Assembly (NCBI GenBank): GCA_020544565.1
Contig: CP078014.1
Location: 2,606,016-2,670,015, forward strand
Reading direction: 5' to 3'
DNA length: 64,000 bases
Origin: Bradyrhizobiaceae bacterium
GTDB taxonomy: Bacteria > Pseudomonadota > Alphaproteobacteria > Rhizobiales > Xanthobacteraceae
Part shown: piece by piece, positions 43,908-52,573 of the stretch
How the letters are laid out: each line of letters starts with the position of its first letter
How positions within the stretch are numbered: the first letter of the stretch is position 1
Position numbers and translations under genes: made by a program
Notes under the pieces: generated by a model
Told to the model about the DNA's origin: nothing
Database searches by the model: none
What the model saw: the letters and a program-made list of their open reading frames with translations, nothing else

Positions 43908-44807
43908 ATGGCCCGTGCCGCCACACTGCCGGTTCTCAACGGGGAATCCGGTCTCGCGCATTACCTGTCCGAAATCCGCAAGTTTCCGATGCTGGAGCCG
44001 CAGCAGGAGTACATGCTGGCCAAGCGTTGGCGCGAGCATGACGACCGCGACGCGGCGCACAAGCTCGTCACCAGCCATCTCCGCCTCGTGGCCAAGATCG
44101 CCATGGGCTATCGCGGCTATGGCCTGCCGATCTCCGAGGTGGTCTCCGAAGGCAACGTCGGCCTGATGCAGGCGGTGAAGCGGTTCGAGCCCGACAAGGG
44201 CTTCCGCCTCGCCACCTACGCCATGTGGTGGATCAAGGCGTCGATTCAAGAATACATCCTGCGGTCGTGGTCGCTGGTGAAGATGGGCACCACCGCGAAC
44301 CAGAAGAAGCTGTTCTTCAACCTGCGCAAGGCCAAGAGCAAGATCTCGGCCTTGGAGGACGGCGACCTGCATCCCGATCAGGTCAAGAAGATCGCCACCA
44401 CCCTCGGCGTCACCGAGCAGGACGTGATCGACATGAACCGCCGCCTCGGCGGCGACGCCTCGCTCAACGCGCCGATCCGCGACGACGGCGAGCCCGGCGA
44501 ATGGCAGGACTGGCTGGTGGACACCTCCCCCAGCCAGGAGACCATCATCGCCGAGAGCGAGGAGTTCGATCATCGCCGCGCGGCGCTGGCCGGCGCGATG
44601 GGCGTGCTCAACCCGCGCGAACGCCGCATCTTCGAGGCGCGGCGGCTGGCCGAGGACCCGATGACGCTGGAAGACCTCGCCGCCGAATTCGGCGTATCGC
44701 GCGAACGCGTGCGGCAGATCGAGGTCCGCGCCTTCGAGAAGGTGCAGGCGGCGGTGAAGACCACCATCGCGCGGCAGGAGCACGCCGCGCTCGCAGCGGC
44801 GCACTGA
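43908..44807 (+). CDS. rpoH: RNA polymerase heat-shock sigma factor (sigma-32)
   Basis: A 299-residue sigma factor. Region 2 (LRLVAKIAMGYRGYGLP, FRLATYAMWWIKASIQEYIL) and region 4 (MTLEDLAAEFGVSRERVRQI) are complete. The RpoH box QKKLFFNLRKAKSK (about 132-145) marks it as sigma-32, not RpoD or SigB-like. It directs transcription of chaperone and protease genes. ATG 43908 fits the family N terminus. A rho-independent terminator lies 29 bases downstream. Alphaproteobacteria often have several rpoH copies, so this may be one of a set. Confidence 0.96.
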   Translation: MARAATLPVLNGESGLAHYLSEIRKFPMLEPQQEYMLAKRWREHDDRDAAHKLVTSHLRLVAKIAMGYRGYGLPISEVVSEGNVGLMQAVKRFEPDKGFRLATYAMWWIKASIQEYILRSWSLVKMGTTANQKKLFFNLRKAKSKISALEDGDLHPDQVKKIATTLGVTEQDVIDMNRRLGGDASLNAPIRDDGEPGEWQDWLVDTSPSQETIIAESEEFDHRRAALAGAMGVLNPRERRIFEARRLAEDPMTLEDLAAEFGVSRERVRQIEVRAFEKVQAAVKTTIARQEHAALAAAH

Positions 44808-44835
44808 TATCGCGCACGCAGGATCGAGTTGCAGA

Positions 44836-44863
44836 AGCCGGCCCTCGGGCCGGCTTTTTCTGT
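44836..44863 (+). terminator. rho-independent terminator after rpoH
   Basis: A perfect 9-bp stem (AGCCGGCCC with GGGCCGGCT) with a 2-base loop, followed by TTTTCTGTTT. It lies 29 bases after the rpoH stop. Confidence 0.9.
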
Positions 44864-44964
44864 TTGGCGGAGCGCAGCCGTCCGTGCCGATCGCCAGGAC
44901 AGCGCCGTGTCGTAGACGGAACCTCTCTCGCCCCGCCCCCGTGGGGCGCGAAGCGCGCCCACGT

Positions 44965-45115
44965 CCAATGTCGTCCCCGCGCAGGCGGGGACCCGTCACC
45001 ACCTGGCTTTGGGGTGACGACGGAAGGCGCTGTCATGCGCTCGCGACGTCATCGATAACGCAGGGAGTCTGGGTCCCCGCCTGCGCGGGGACGACCTGGG
45101 GTAAGATCGCGCGGG
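44965..45115 (+). repeat. dispersed repeat family C, tandem copy 1
   Basis: The unit starts TGTCGTCCCCGCGCAGGCGG and ends ACCTGGGGTAAGATCGCGCGGG (given in part: GGGGTAAGATCGCGCGGG), with the inner palindrome GTCCCCGCCTGCGCGGGGAC. A second, longer copy follows at 45193-45371. Short relatives are at about 46510-46533 and 58013-58040. Confidence 0.82.
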
Positions 45116-45192
45116 TTGTTCAAGACTGGAATGCGCTGTTTGAAAAGGCCGATCGATAATCGATGTCGCGCATATTGCCGCATCACATCCGA

Positions 45193-45371
45193 TGTCGTCC
45201 CCGCGCAGGCGGGGACCCATCACCACATGGCTTTGGGGGACGACGGAAGGCGTTGTCACGCGCTCGCGACAGCATCGATGACTCAGGAGTCTGGGTCCCC
45301 GCGGGAGCCTGTCATCGGGCCGGCGAAGCCGGACCCGTTGGCGGGGACGACCTGGGGTAAGATCGCGCGGG
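45193..45371 (+). repeat. dispersed repeat family C, tandem copy 2 with nested hairpin
   Basis: It is nearly identical to 44965-45115, except that the inner palindrome GGGTCCCCGC...GGGGACGACC is split by about 39 bases at 45303-45341. That insert is the reverse complement of the hairpin inside the family A repeat at 18098-18134, with a single clear difference. Confidence 0.82.
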
Positions 45372-45381
45372 AGTCGCGTGC

Positions 45382-45507
45382 CGTCATTGCGAGCCAACGG
45401 GTCGGCGCGAAGCGCCGCCCGATGACAGGCTCCGCGAAACAATCCATCGATGGCCGCAACCGGCAACAAGTGGATTGCTTCGCCGGCTTCGCCTCCTCGC
45501 AATGACG
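45382..45507 (+). repeat. dispersed palindromic repeat, family A (copy 2) with nested hairpin
   Basis: It is bounded by CGTCATTGCGAG and CTCGCAATGACG, as at 18086-18211, and also carries the nested element (about 45394-45432), here with a different hairpin loop (GGCGCGAAGCGCC). Confidence 0.82.
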
Positions 45508-45539
45508 ATGGATAGACCACGCGATGTTGCTCCCACGAT

Positions 45540-45605
45540 CATCCATCGCTGGCTGCAACCGGCAAAGGGTGGATTGCTTCGTCGCAAGTGCTCCTCGCAA
45601 TGACG
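45540..45605 (+). repeat. dispersed palindromic repeat, family A (partial copy 3)
   Basis: Only the right half is present: GGATTGCTTCGTCGCAAG and CTCCTCGCAATGACGG. It follows the full copy at 45382-45507 and shows that repeats of this family have been stacked here. Confidence 0.7.
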
Positions 45606-45659
45606 GTCATTCACCCCGAAACATTTCGTGATGGGGACCGCGATCCCCGCCTCCGAAAC

Positions 45660-46260
45660 CTCTCTTAAGGTGATCGCATCCCGCCCCACGGTGAGGGGCG
45701 TGTCGCGATCGTCACGAGACGCGGGGCGGGATGCGGTGGCGCGGCAGCGTCGGGCGCGCGTGATGGGGCCAGGGCGTGTTCCTCGTACAGAGGGCGCGTG
45801 AGGCCCCGGAACGAGCGTTGACGACCACGCTGGGTGCGGGCCTGAGGCGTGGCGACACGTGGCAGGTTCGTGCGTCCGCGCCGGCCCAAGTCGTGTGGTC
45901 CTGCGAAATCCGGTCTGCCCCGTTTGCTTCCGACCGGAAGCGGCGGCCTCAGCGGAGACGACGGCGTCAGCCTGCGGGCGTTGCCGGGGAGAGCACGAAG
46001 CAAGCCGGAGCACCACCGCGTGCGGAACGCCGGATGTCTCCGGCGCGACCGTGGCGACGACACTCGTGTGCTTTTCACTTTTGCACACGGGGCTGCGGAT
46101 GCGTTGGCGCATCCGGCGTTCCGCGCGCCCTCATCGAAGGGCGGGAATGCAATCAGGCTTCGGGCGCCCCCGCGCCGTCACAACAACAGGGGCGATGGCG
46201 CGTGCCTGCAACATGGCGCGGCGTCATCGCGGGCTGTTTGACAGTTGAATCGGAGGCCCG
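45660..46260. other. about 600 bases of apparently non-coding DNA with long inverted repeats
   Basis: Open frames cross this stretch on both strands but give Arg/Pro/Ser-rich, low-information translations, so I do not call a gene. It has a hairpin with 13-bp arms (CGCATCCCGCCCC at 45675-45687 with GGGGCGGGATGCG at 45723-45735) and a 15-bp inverted repeat (GCGGAACGCCGGATG at 46022-46036, CATCCGGCGTTCCGC at 46110-46124). It may be a repetitive element; I have an unverified memory of similar stretches in related genomes. Confidence 0.45.
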
Positions 46261-46324
46261 CCACGCGTCATTGCCGTGCGTGTTCACTCATTCCCGAATT
46301 GATCGGGATCGCGATGTGTCTTCA

Positions 46325-46440
46325 CCTCTCCCCGGCGGGGAGAGGTCGGCATGCGGAGCATGCCGGGTGAGGGGGTTCGGCTTTCACTTGATACATCCAA
46401 CGCCCCTCACCCCAACCCTCTCCCCACAGGGGAGAGGGAG
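46325..46440 (+). repeat. dispersed palindromic repeat, family B (copy 2)
   Basis: The same layout as 15925-16037: CCTCTCCCCGGCGGGGAGAGG, GGGTGAGGGGG, CCCCTCACCC, then CTCTCCCC and GGGGAGAGGGAG. Confidence 0.8.
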
Positions 46441-46586
46441 CGCATCGCGGATGTTGCTTCTTCGCAATGACGGCAGAGAGGCCGCGCGATGTTGCTCCAC
46501 TCACAATCGTCGTCCCCGCCTGCGCGGGGACGACTTCGGATATATCGTCACCTCTCCCCGCAGATCGCGGAGAGAGGGACGCGGCC

Positions 46587-47573
46587 TCAATCCACCCGCG
46601 CGCCGGCGAACTTGACCACCTTGGCCCACTTCTCGGTTTCGGAGGCGATGATCTTGCCGAAATCCTCCGGCGTCCCGATCAGTGTCACGCCGCCGAGTTC
46701 GGCGATCCGGGCCTTCATCGCGGGCTCGGCCAGGATCGCGTTCACCTCCTTGTTGAGCTTGTCGATGATCGGCCGCGGCGTTTTGGCCGGCGCGCCCATG
46801 CCGAACCAGGCGCTCGCCTCGTAGCCCTTGACCGTATCACCGAGGGGCGGCACGTCCGGCAACTGCGCCGAACGCTCAGTGGTGGTCACCGCCAGCGCCC
46901 GCAGGGTTTTGGCGCGGATGTGGGAAATCGCCGACGGCAAATTGTCGAACATCACCTGCACGCGCCCGCCCAGCATGTCGGTGATCGCCGGCGCCGAGCC
47001 GCGATAGGGCACGTGCTGCATCTGGACGCCGGTCATGGCCTTGAACAGTTCACCCGACAGATGGATCGAGGTGCCGTTGCCCGACGAGGCCATGTTGACC
47101 TTGCCCGGATTGGCCTTGGCGTAGGCGATGAACTCGGCCACCGTCTTGGCCGGGAAATCGTTCGGCACGATCATCACGTTCGGCACCCGGGCGATGCCGG
47201 CCACCGGCGCGATGTCGCGGATGAAGTTGAACGGCAGCTTGGCGTAGAGCGACGCGTTGATGCCGTTGGCCGGGTTGACCAGCAGCAGGGTGTAACCGTC
47301 GGGCTCGGCCGTCACCACCGCCTCGGTGCCGACATTGTTGCCGGCGCCGGGCTTGTTCTCGATGATGAACTGCTGGCCGAGCCGCTCGGACAACCGCTGG
47401 CCGATCAGCCGGGCGAGAATGTCGGTGGCGCCGCCGGCGGGATAGCCCACCACCCATTTCACCGGGCGCGACGGATAGTCCTGCGCGGCGGCGTTGCCGA
47501 GGCCGATGCCGAGAAACAGGGATGCGGAAAAGCCCATCGCGATCAGGCCGATCGCGGCGCGTCGTGAGTTCAT
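46587..47573 (-). CDS. tripartite tricarboxylate transporter (Bug/TctC family) binding protein
   Basis: A 328-residue periplasmic binding protein with a signal peptide (about residues 1-30, AIGLIAMGFSASLFLGIGLG) and the Bug-family opening YPSRPVKWVVGYPAGGATDI. Other marks are IIENKPGAGNNVGTEAV, HVPYRGSAPAITDMLGGRVQ and the C-terminal ETEKWAKVVKFAG. It would bind a carboxylic acid for uptake, but no TctA/TctB membrane genes are beside it, which is common for this large family. GGGAGGA precedes the ATG. Confidence 0.92.
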   Translation of the reverse strand: MNSRRAAIGLIAMGFSASLFLGIGLGNAAAQDYPSRPVKWVVGYPAGGATDILARLIGQRLSERLGQQFIIENKPGAGNNVGTEAVVTAEPDGYTLLLVNPANGINASLYAKLPFNFIRDIAPVAGIARVPNVMIVPNDFPAKTVAEFIAYAKANPGKVNMASSGNGTSIHLSGELFKAMTGVQMQHVPYRGSAPAITDMLGGRVQVMFDNLPSAISHIRAKTLRALAVTTTERSAQLPDVPPLGDTVKGYEASAWFGMGAPAKTPRPIIDKLNKEVNAILAEPAMKARIAELGGVTLIGTPEDFGKIIASETEKWAKVVKFAGARVD

Positions 47574-47739
47574 GTCGTGTCCTCCCGGCTGCCGCGACTT
47601 GCCGCGCGGTCAGCATGTGCACATGTCAACGTGGAAAGACTAACAAACAAAATCCGCGGCGGCCAACAGGCTTGTGCCGCATCGCTCGCATGCCGGATGC
47701 CGCGCCGCACCCGTGCGCCGCACCCGGGGGCCGCCGCGC

Positions 47740-48522
47740 TCAGCGCGGCTCGACCACGAGGGACTGGGTGGCGCAGCCGAAATAGCCGTGGACGTCGGCG
47801 AGGCGGGAGATGGCGAGGCCGGCACCGTCGCGGCCCAGCGTGGTCTGCGAGTTGAGCAGGATCCAGTCGCCCACCGGCGGCCGCGCGAACGACACGGTGA
47901 GATCGGCGTTGAGGAACGTCCATCGGGTGATATCGAGCACCGACGACACCCCGTTGCTGCAATCGGCGGCGACCGCCGCGCGCATCGCCGGCGAGGTCGG
48001 CGCGCCCTCGACGATCGGACGATCGGCGCGAAACCAGATGGCGCCGGGGCCGGGCTGGAGAAAACCGCCACGCACCGCGCGCAGCGACAGCCCCTGGATG
48101 AACTTGCTGGAATTGCCCGCTTCGTCGGCGCGCCCGGTGTCGGGTCCGGCCACGTCCAGCGGCGTGCCGTCCGAAGTGCCGACGACGGCGTCGGGCAGCA
48201 CCACGTCGCGGGCGCGGATCTTGAGCACGCTGGCGCGCGCCACCTCGACCCCGTCCGCCGCAAGGCGCACGGCGCAGAGCTGGATCTTGCGACCTTCGCG
48301 CACCACCTCGGCGGAAATGGTGAGCGGCGCCACCGGCACCGGGCGCATCAGGTCAACCGTCAGCCGCGCCACATGCATCGGCTCAGGCGTCGCGATGCGC
48401 TCCGCCGCCCACACCGCGAGCGCCGACGGCGCGCCGCCGTGCTGCATGCCGGGGTGCCACGGGCCGCCGGCATGGGCGCGGGTCTCCACCTCGTTGTTGT
48501 CGACGCGAAACACCGCTTCCAT
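47740..48522 (-). CDS. acyl-CoA thioesterase-like (double hot-dog) family protein
   Basis: A 260-residue TesB-like double hot-dog protein. The first half has GPWHPGMQHGGAPSALAVWA and LTVDLMRPVPVAPLTISAEV, and the second half NADLTVSFARPPVGDWILLN and a GYFGCATQSLVVEPR end; the segment lengths match acyl-CoA thioesterase II-type folds. The catalytic triad cannot be confirmed by eye. ATG 48522 is used; a GTG lies five codons upstream. It sits 43 bases downstream of the nitronate monooxygenase gene and is probably in one unit with it. Confidence 0.78.
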   Translation of the reverse strand: MEAVFRVDNNEVETRAHAGGPWHPGMQHGGAPSALAVWAAERIATPEPMHVARLTVDLMRPVPVAPLTISAEVVREGRKIQLCAVRLAADGVEVARASVLKIRARDVVLPDAVVGTSDGTPLDVAGPDTGRADEAGNSSKFIQGLSLRAVRGGFLQPGPGAIWFRADRPIVEGAPTSPAMRAAVAADCSNGVSSVLDITRWTFLNADLTVSFARPPVGDWILLNSQTTLGRDGAGLAISRLADVHGYFGCATQSLVVEPR

Positions 48523-48565
48523 GATGACCCCGTTCACACCGTTGCGACAGACGCTGCGCCGCCGC

Positions 48566-49534
48566 TCACAGCGGCGCGTCCACGGCGGCGTCGTATTCGC
48601 GCTTGAGGCGCGCCACCAGCTCCGCCACCGGCACCACCTTCTCCACCGAGCCGATGCCCTGCCCGCTGCCCCAGATCTCCTTCCACGCCTTGGGCTTGTG
48701 ACGCTCGCCGCTGGCGTCGGTGCCGAAATTCATCTTGGAGGGATCGGACACCGGCAGGTTGTCGGGGTCCATGCCGGCCGCGACGATGGACGGCTTGAGG
48801 TAATTGCCGTGCACGCCGGTGAACAGGTTGGAATAGACGATGTCCTCGGCCGACGACGTCGCGATCATGCTCTTGTAGGGGTCCGGCGCGTTGGCCTCCT
48901 GCGTGGCGATGAAGGCCGAGCCGATATAGGCGAAGTCCGCGCCCAGCACGCGGGCGGCGCGGATGGCGCGGCCGTTGCCGATGGCGCCCGACAGCGCGAT
49001 CGGTCCGTCGAACCACTGCCGGGTCTCGGCGACGAAGGCGAACGGCGACAGCGCGCCGGCATGGCCGCCGGCGCCCGCCGCCACCAGCACCAGGCCGTCG
49101 GCGCCCTTCTCCACCGCCTTGTGGGCGAACTTCTGGTTGATGACGTCGTGGAAGGTGATGCCACCCCAGCCGTGCACCGCCTGATTGAGTTCCTCGCGCG
49201 CGCCGAGCGAGGTGATGATCATCGGCACCTTGTGCTTCTCGCAAACCGCGAGATCCTGATCGAGGCGGTTGTTGGACTTGTGCACGATCTGGTTGACCGC
49301 GAACGGCGCCGAGGGGCGATCCGGATGCGCCTTGTCGTGGGCGGCGAGCTCTTCCTTGATGCGGTGCAGCCACTCGTCGAGCAGCGCTTGCGGACGAGCG
49401 TTGAGCGCCGGAAACGAACCGACGATTCCCGCCTTGCACTGGGCGATCACCAGTTCCGGCCCCGACACGATGAACAGCGGCGAGCCGATCACCGGCAGCG
49501 ACAGGCGACCCTTGAACAAGGCAGGCATCGACAT
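48566..49534 (-). CDS. nitronate monooxygenase-like flavoprotein
   Basis: A 322-residue FMN TIM-barrel enzyme of the 2-nitropropane dioxygenase/enoyl-reductase-like family. Features are LSLPVIGSPLFIVSGPELVI (start), ADGLVLVAAGAGGHAGALSP (phosphate/FMN loop), ALSGAIGNGRAIRAARVLGA and DFAYIGSAFIATQEA. The family oxidises nitronates or reduces quinones; the exact substrate is unknown. GAGGGA precedes ATG 49534 at a good distance, so the longer in-frame start at 49570 is rejected. Confidence 0.9.
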   Translation of the reverse strand: MSMPALFKGRLSLPVIGSPLFIVSGPELVIAQCKAGIVGSFPALNARPQALLDEWLHRIKEELAAHDKAHPDRPSAPFAVNQIVHKSNNRLDQDLAVCEKHKVPMIITSLGAREELNQAVHGWGGITFHDVINQKFAHKAVEKGADGLVLVAAGAGGHAGALSPFAFVAETRQWFDGPIALSGAIGNGRAIRAARVLGADFAYIGSAFIATQEANAPDPYKSMIATSSAEDIVYSNLFTGVHGNYLKPSIVAAGMDPDNLPVSDPSKMNFGTDASGERHKPKAWKEIWGSGQGIGSVEKVVPVAELVARLKREYDAAVDAPL

Positions 49535-49640
49535 CTGAAATCCCTCTTTCGCATGGCGGAATAAACCCACGTACCGAAAAGGTACGGTGAGAACGCCACG
49601 GTCATAAGGGCTCGCGCGAGTTCTTGAAAGAGGCTGTTCC

Positions 49641-50192
49641 CTACTGGCACACCGCGCGGGTGACGAAATATTCGGTCTGGCAGGCGGTGCGACCGGAAAA
49701 ATAGGCTTTGGCCGAGCATTTCTGGGCGGATTCGATATCGACCCCGCGCCCTTCGCGGAAACCGTTGCCCTTGCAGAGCTGGTCTGCCGCGGCCTTGCAG
49801 TCCGGCGCGCCGTTGGCGGCGGCAGGACAAAGGGTGCGGCCGCTCACCATGGTCTGGGCGGCGGGCGCCATCTGCTTCAGACGGCCGGCGGCGTCCTGCG
49901 TCCCGGCATTGAGCCCATCGAGCGCCTCGCGCGGACTGGGCAGCGTCAGGGCGGGGGGACCTTTGAACAGCTTGCCGATCTCCTCCACCAGCCCCGGATT
50001 GCCCCGCGGCGGCACAGCCGGAGCCGGCGGCGGACCCGGAAGCTGGGGCGGGGGCTGGGATTGAGACGGGGGCGACGGAGGCTGCTGCGGCCACGCCGCG
50101 GTCACGGTCCCCGCCATCATCGCGGCCACCACCGCAGCCAGAAGCATCCGCCTCCCGGCCCTCACGACCGTCCGATCCGTGGGAATCGACAT
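49641..50192 (-). CDS. secreted proline-rich hypothetical protein
   Basis: A 183-residue precursor: a signal peptide (about residues 15-33, RMLLAAVVAAMMAGTVTAAW), a Pro/Gln-rich stretch (about 35-65) and a C-terminal domain with six Cys residues (LCPAAANGAPDCKAAADQLC, KCSAKAYFSG, TACQTEYFVTRAVCQ), which suggests disulfides in the periplasm. I recognise this as a family present in related bacteria but know no function. Confidence 0.78.
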   Translation of the reverse strand: MSIPTDRTVVRAGRRMLLAAVVAAMMAGTVTAAWPQQPPSPPSQSQPPPQLPGPPPAPAVPPRGNPGLVEEIGKLFKGPPALTLPSPREALDGLNAGTQDAAGRLKQMAPAAQTMVSGRTLCPAAANGAPDCKAAADQLCKGNGFREGRGVDIESAQKCSAKAYFSGRTACQTEYFVTRAVCQ

Positions 50193-50238
50193 GCTGTGAC
50201 GTTATCCCGCCGCCACGACGGGAAAAAGGCCGGCATGC

Positions 50239-50820
50239 TCAGAACATCCGGAAGGCGATGATGAAACCGAGCACCAGCACGCCGGCGCCGATCGCCACCC
50301 ACAGGCCGAGACGCTCCTCGATCACCTCGCGGATCCAGCTGCCGTAACGGTTGAGCAGGACCGCGACGATGAAGAAGCGCCCCCCGCGCGCCACCAGCGA
50401 CAACAGCACGAAGGCAAGGAGGTTGTAACCGGCGAAGCCCGAGGTGATGGTGACGAGCTTGTAGGGGATCGGCGTCAGCCCCTTGAGCAGGATGATCCAG
50501 GCGCCGTATTCGGCATAGCCGGCGCGGAACGCCTCGACCTTGTCGCCGTAGCCGTAGAGATTGATCAGCCACTGCCCGACGCTGTCGTAGAGCAGCGCGC
50601 CGATGGCGTAGCCGACCACCCCGCCCGCCACCGAGGTGAGGGTGCAGACCAGCGCGTAAAGCCACGCCTTCTGCGGCCGCGCCAGCGACATCGGCACCAG
50701 CATCACGTCCGGCGGGATCGGAAAGAACGAGCTTTCGGCGAAGGACACCGCGCCCATCAGCCACAGCGCATAGGGTTTGTCGGCGGCGGCGATGCACCAG
50801 TCATACATTCGTCTCAGCAT
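50239..50820 (-). CDS. DedA/VTT-domain (YqaA-like) membrane protein
   Basis: A 193-residue integral membrane protein of the DedA/SNARE-associated (VTT) group. SFFPIPPDVMLVPMSLAR (about 31-48) is the family's entry motif and the segment GAWIILLKGLTPIPYKLVTI (about 107-126) holds the second re-entrant motif with its conserved Pro. Such proteins are linked to membrane phospholipid handling. ATG 50820 gives the family length; the frame is open upstream. Confidence 0.87.
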   Translation of the reverse strand: MLRRMYDWCIAAADKPYALWLMGAVSFAESSFFPIPPDVMLVPMSLARPQKAWLYALVCTLTSVAGGVVGYAIGALLYDSVGQWLINLYGYGDKVEAFRAGYAEYGAWIILLKGLTPIPYKLVTITSGFAGYNLLAFVLLSLVARGGRFFIVAVLLNRYGSWIREVIEERLGLWVAIGAGVLVLGFIIAFRMF

Positions 50821-50897
50821 GGCGCGATCAACCACCGTCCGGCTGATTTGTCCATGTGCCGAATGGCGCACCGGCGCGGGAAGATCGACCGCACCCG

Positions 50898-51251
50898 TCA
50901 GGCAGCCCGCGGCGGGGCCTTGCGGGACTTGTTCCCGGCGGACTTGGGCAGCTTCTCGGCGATGCCCAGGGCGCGCTCGCGCCGTTCCATCTCGTCCCAG
51001 ACGTCCTGCGGATGGACCCCGGCGGCGACCCACAGCACCGACAGGTTGTAGAGCAGGTCAGCGCTCTCGCGGATCACGGCCTCGGTATCGCCGCTGACGG
51101 CGTCAATGACCACCTCGACGGCTTCCTCGGCGACCTTGCGGGCCATCTTGGCCGGGCCACGCTGGAACAGGCGGGCGGTGCGCGAGGTCGAAGGATCGAG
51201 ATCCTTGGCCGCGACCACAGCATCGTAGAGCCGTTCCAGTGAATCACCCAT
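50898..51251 (-). CDS. hisE: phosphoribosyl-ATP pyrophosphatase
   Basis: A 117-residue all-alpha NTP-pyrophosphohydrolase. Family marks are LERLYDAVVAAKDLDPSTSR at the start, KMARKVAEEAVEVVIDA (ExxE-type metal site) and ESADLLYNLSVLWVAAGV (second metal helix). It hydrolyses PR-ATP to PR-AMP in histidine synthesis. No other his gene is adjacent: the upstream gene is a divergent ABC binding protein. Related genomes mostly keep hisE after hisF. Confidence 0.94.
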   Translation of the reverse strand: MGDSLERLYDAVVAAKDLDPSTSRTARLFQRGPAKMARKVAEEAVEVVIDAVSGDTEAVIRESADLLYNLSVLWVAAGVHPQDVWDEMERRERALGIAEKLPKSAGNKSRKAPPRAA

Positions 51252-51419
51252 GCGGCAAGGTTAATGAAAATCTCTCGCCACCAGGTTAACGCCGCAGCGG
51301 CCGGCCGCAACGGCTCTTGACGAAAACGCGAGATGACGGCGGCGTCGATGTGTGCTTGTCATCATCTCATCACGGCCGCGCGCACAGGCGCCGCGGCGCT
51401 TCCCGACGATGCCACCGCC

Positions 51420-52472
51420 ATGATCCCCAGCTTCGGCCGTTTACTCCTTAAGACCCTGCCCCTCTGCGGGGCGCTGCTGTTCGCCGCGGCGCCGGCGCAG
51501 GCGCAGGCGGCGACCGCATTGCACTTCGCGCTCGACAGGCCGGTGGACGGCACCGCCGCGCCGTTCGTGCTCGCCGCCGACAAGGGGCTGTTCCGCGCCG
51601 AGGATCTCGCCGTCACCATGGACGCGGTGAACGGCTCGGCCGACGCCATCGCCCGCGTCGCCGCCGGCGAGCGCGACATGGCGCTGGCCGATCTCAACGC
51701 GCTGATCCGCTATCGCGACGGCGAGGGAGCCCCGCCGGTGAAGGCGGTGTTCGTGCTCTACAACAAGGCTCCCTACGCCATCATCGCGCGCAGGAGCCGC
51801 GGCATCGCCACCATGACCGACCTCGCCGGCAAGACCGTCGGCGCGGCCGAGGGCGATCTCGCCATCCGGCTGTGGCCGGCCATCGCCCGCCGCAACGACA
51901 TCCGCCGCGACAAGGTGCGGATCGAGAAGATCGCCGCGGCGGTGCGCGAACCGATGCTGTCCGCCGGGCAGCTTGACGCCGTCGCCGGCTCCGCCCTGGT
52001 ATCGGCGATCAACCTGCACAACCGCGGCATTCCGGCGAACGATCTGGCGGTGCTGCGCTTCGCCGATTTCGGCGGCGAGGTCTACGGCCACGCGCTGATC
52101 GTCAATCCGGCATTCGCGGCCAGCCGTCCCGAGGCGGTGGCAGCGTTCGTGCGCGCCACCATCGCCGGGGTCCGCCTCGCGCGCAAGGATCAGCCGCATG
52201 CGCTCGACGCGGTGATGGCGCGGATGAGCGCCAGCGCCTCCCACGACATCGAACTGGAGCGCTGGCGCGCCACGCTGCGCGACGCCATCGTCACCGACGA
52301 GGTCAAGCGCGACGGCCTCGGCGGCATCGATGCGGCGCGGTTCGAGGCCGGCGTCGCGCAGCTGGCGGAAGACGGCGAATTCCGCAAACGGCCGCTGGCG
52401 GCCGATATCTTCGATCCCGCCTTCCTGCCGCCGCTGGCGGCGCGCAGCCTCGATCCGGACCCGGCGCGCTGA
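51420..52472 (+). CDS. NitT/TauT-type ABC transporter substrate-binding protein
   Basis: A 350-residue periplasmic binding protein of the NMT1/THI5/SsuA type, with a signal peptide (about residues 1-28, [20 protein letters not shown]) and [20 protein letters not shown], then [12 protein letters not shown] and [20 protein letters not shown], which match this family. The ligand may be a sulfonate, nitrate or pyrimidine precursor; it cannot be told. Permease and ATPase genes are absent nearby. ATG 51420 places the signal peptide correctly. Confidence 0.85.
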   Translation: MIPSFGRLLLKTLPLCGALLFAAAPAQAQAATALHFALDRPVDGTAAPFVLAADKGLFRAEDLAVTMDAVNGSADAIARVAAGERDMALADLNALIRYRDGEGAPPVKAVFVLYNKAPYAIIARRSRGIATMTDLAGKTVGAAEGDLAIRLWPAIARRNDIRRDKVRIEKIAAAVREPMLSAGQLDAVAGSALVSAINLHNRGIPANDLAVLRFADFGGEVYGHALIVNPAFAASRPEAVAAFVRATIAGVRLARKDQPHALDAVMARMSASASHDIELERWRATLRDAIVTDEVKRDGLGGIDAARFEAGVAQLAEDGEFRKRPLAADIFDPAFLPPLAARSLDPDPAR

Positions 52473-52573
52473 TCCATCCGTCTCCCGGCGGCTGGCGGTC
52501 CGATCTGGATTGCCGCGCCGACAGCCGCTACAATGCGCGAGGCGCGCCCTGCGCCGCAACGGCGCGCATTTTC

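Noticed and set aside
44965..45605. A CRISPR-like impression from repeated GTCCCCGC and CGTCATTGCG units
   Set aside because: The units are long palindromic intergenic repeats of several families with uneven spacing, not short direct repeats with unique spacers, and there are no cas genes.
45384..46112. A 242-residue minus-strand frame, and others opposite, in the repeat-rich stretch after rpoH
   Set aside because: They run through palindromic repeats and give Arg/Pro/Ser-rich text without domain features.
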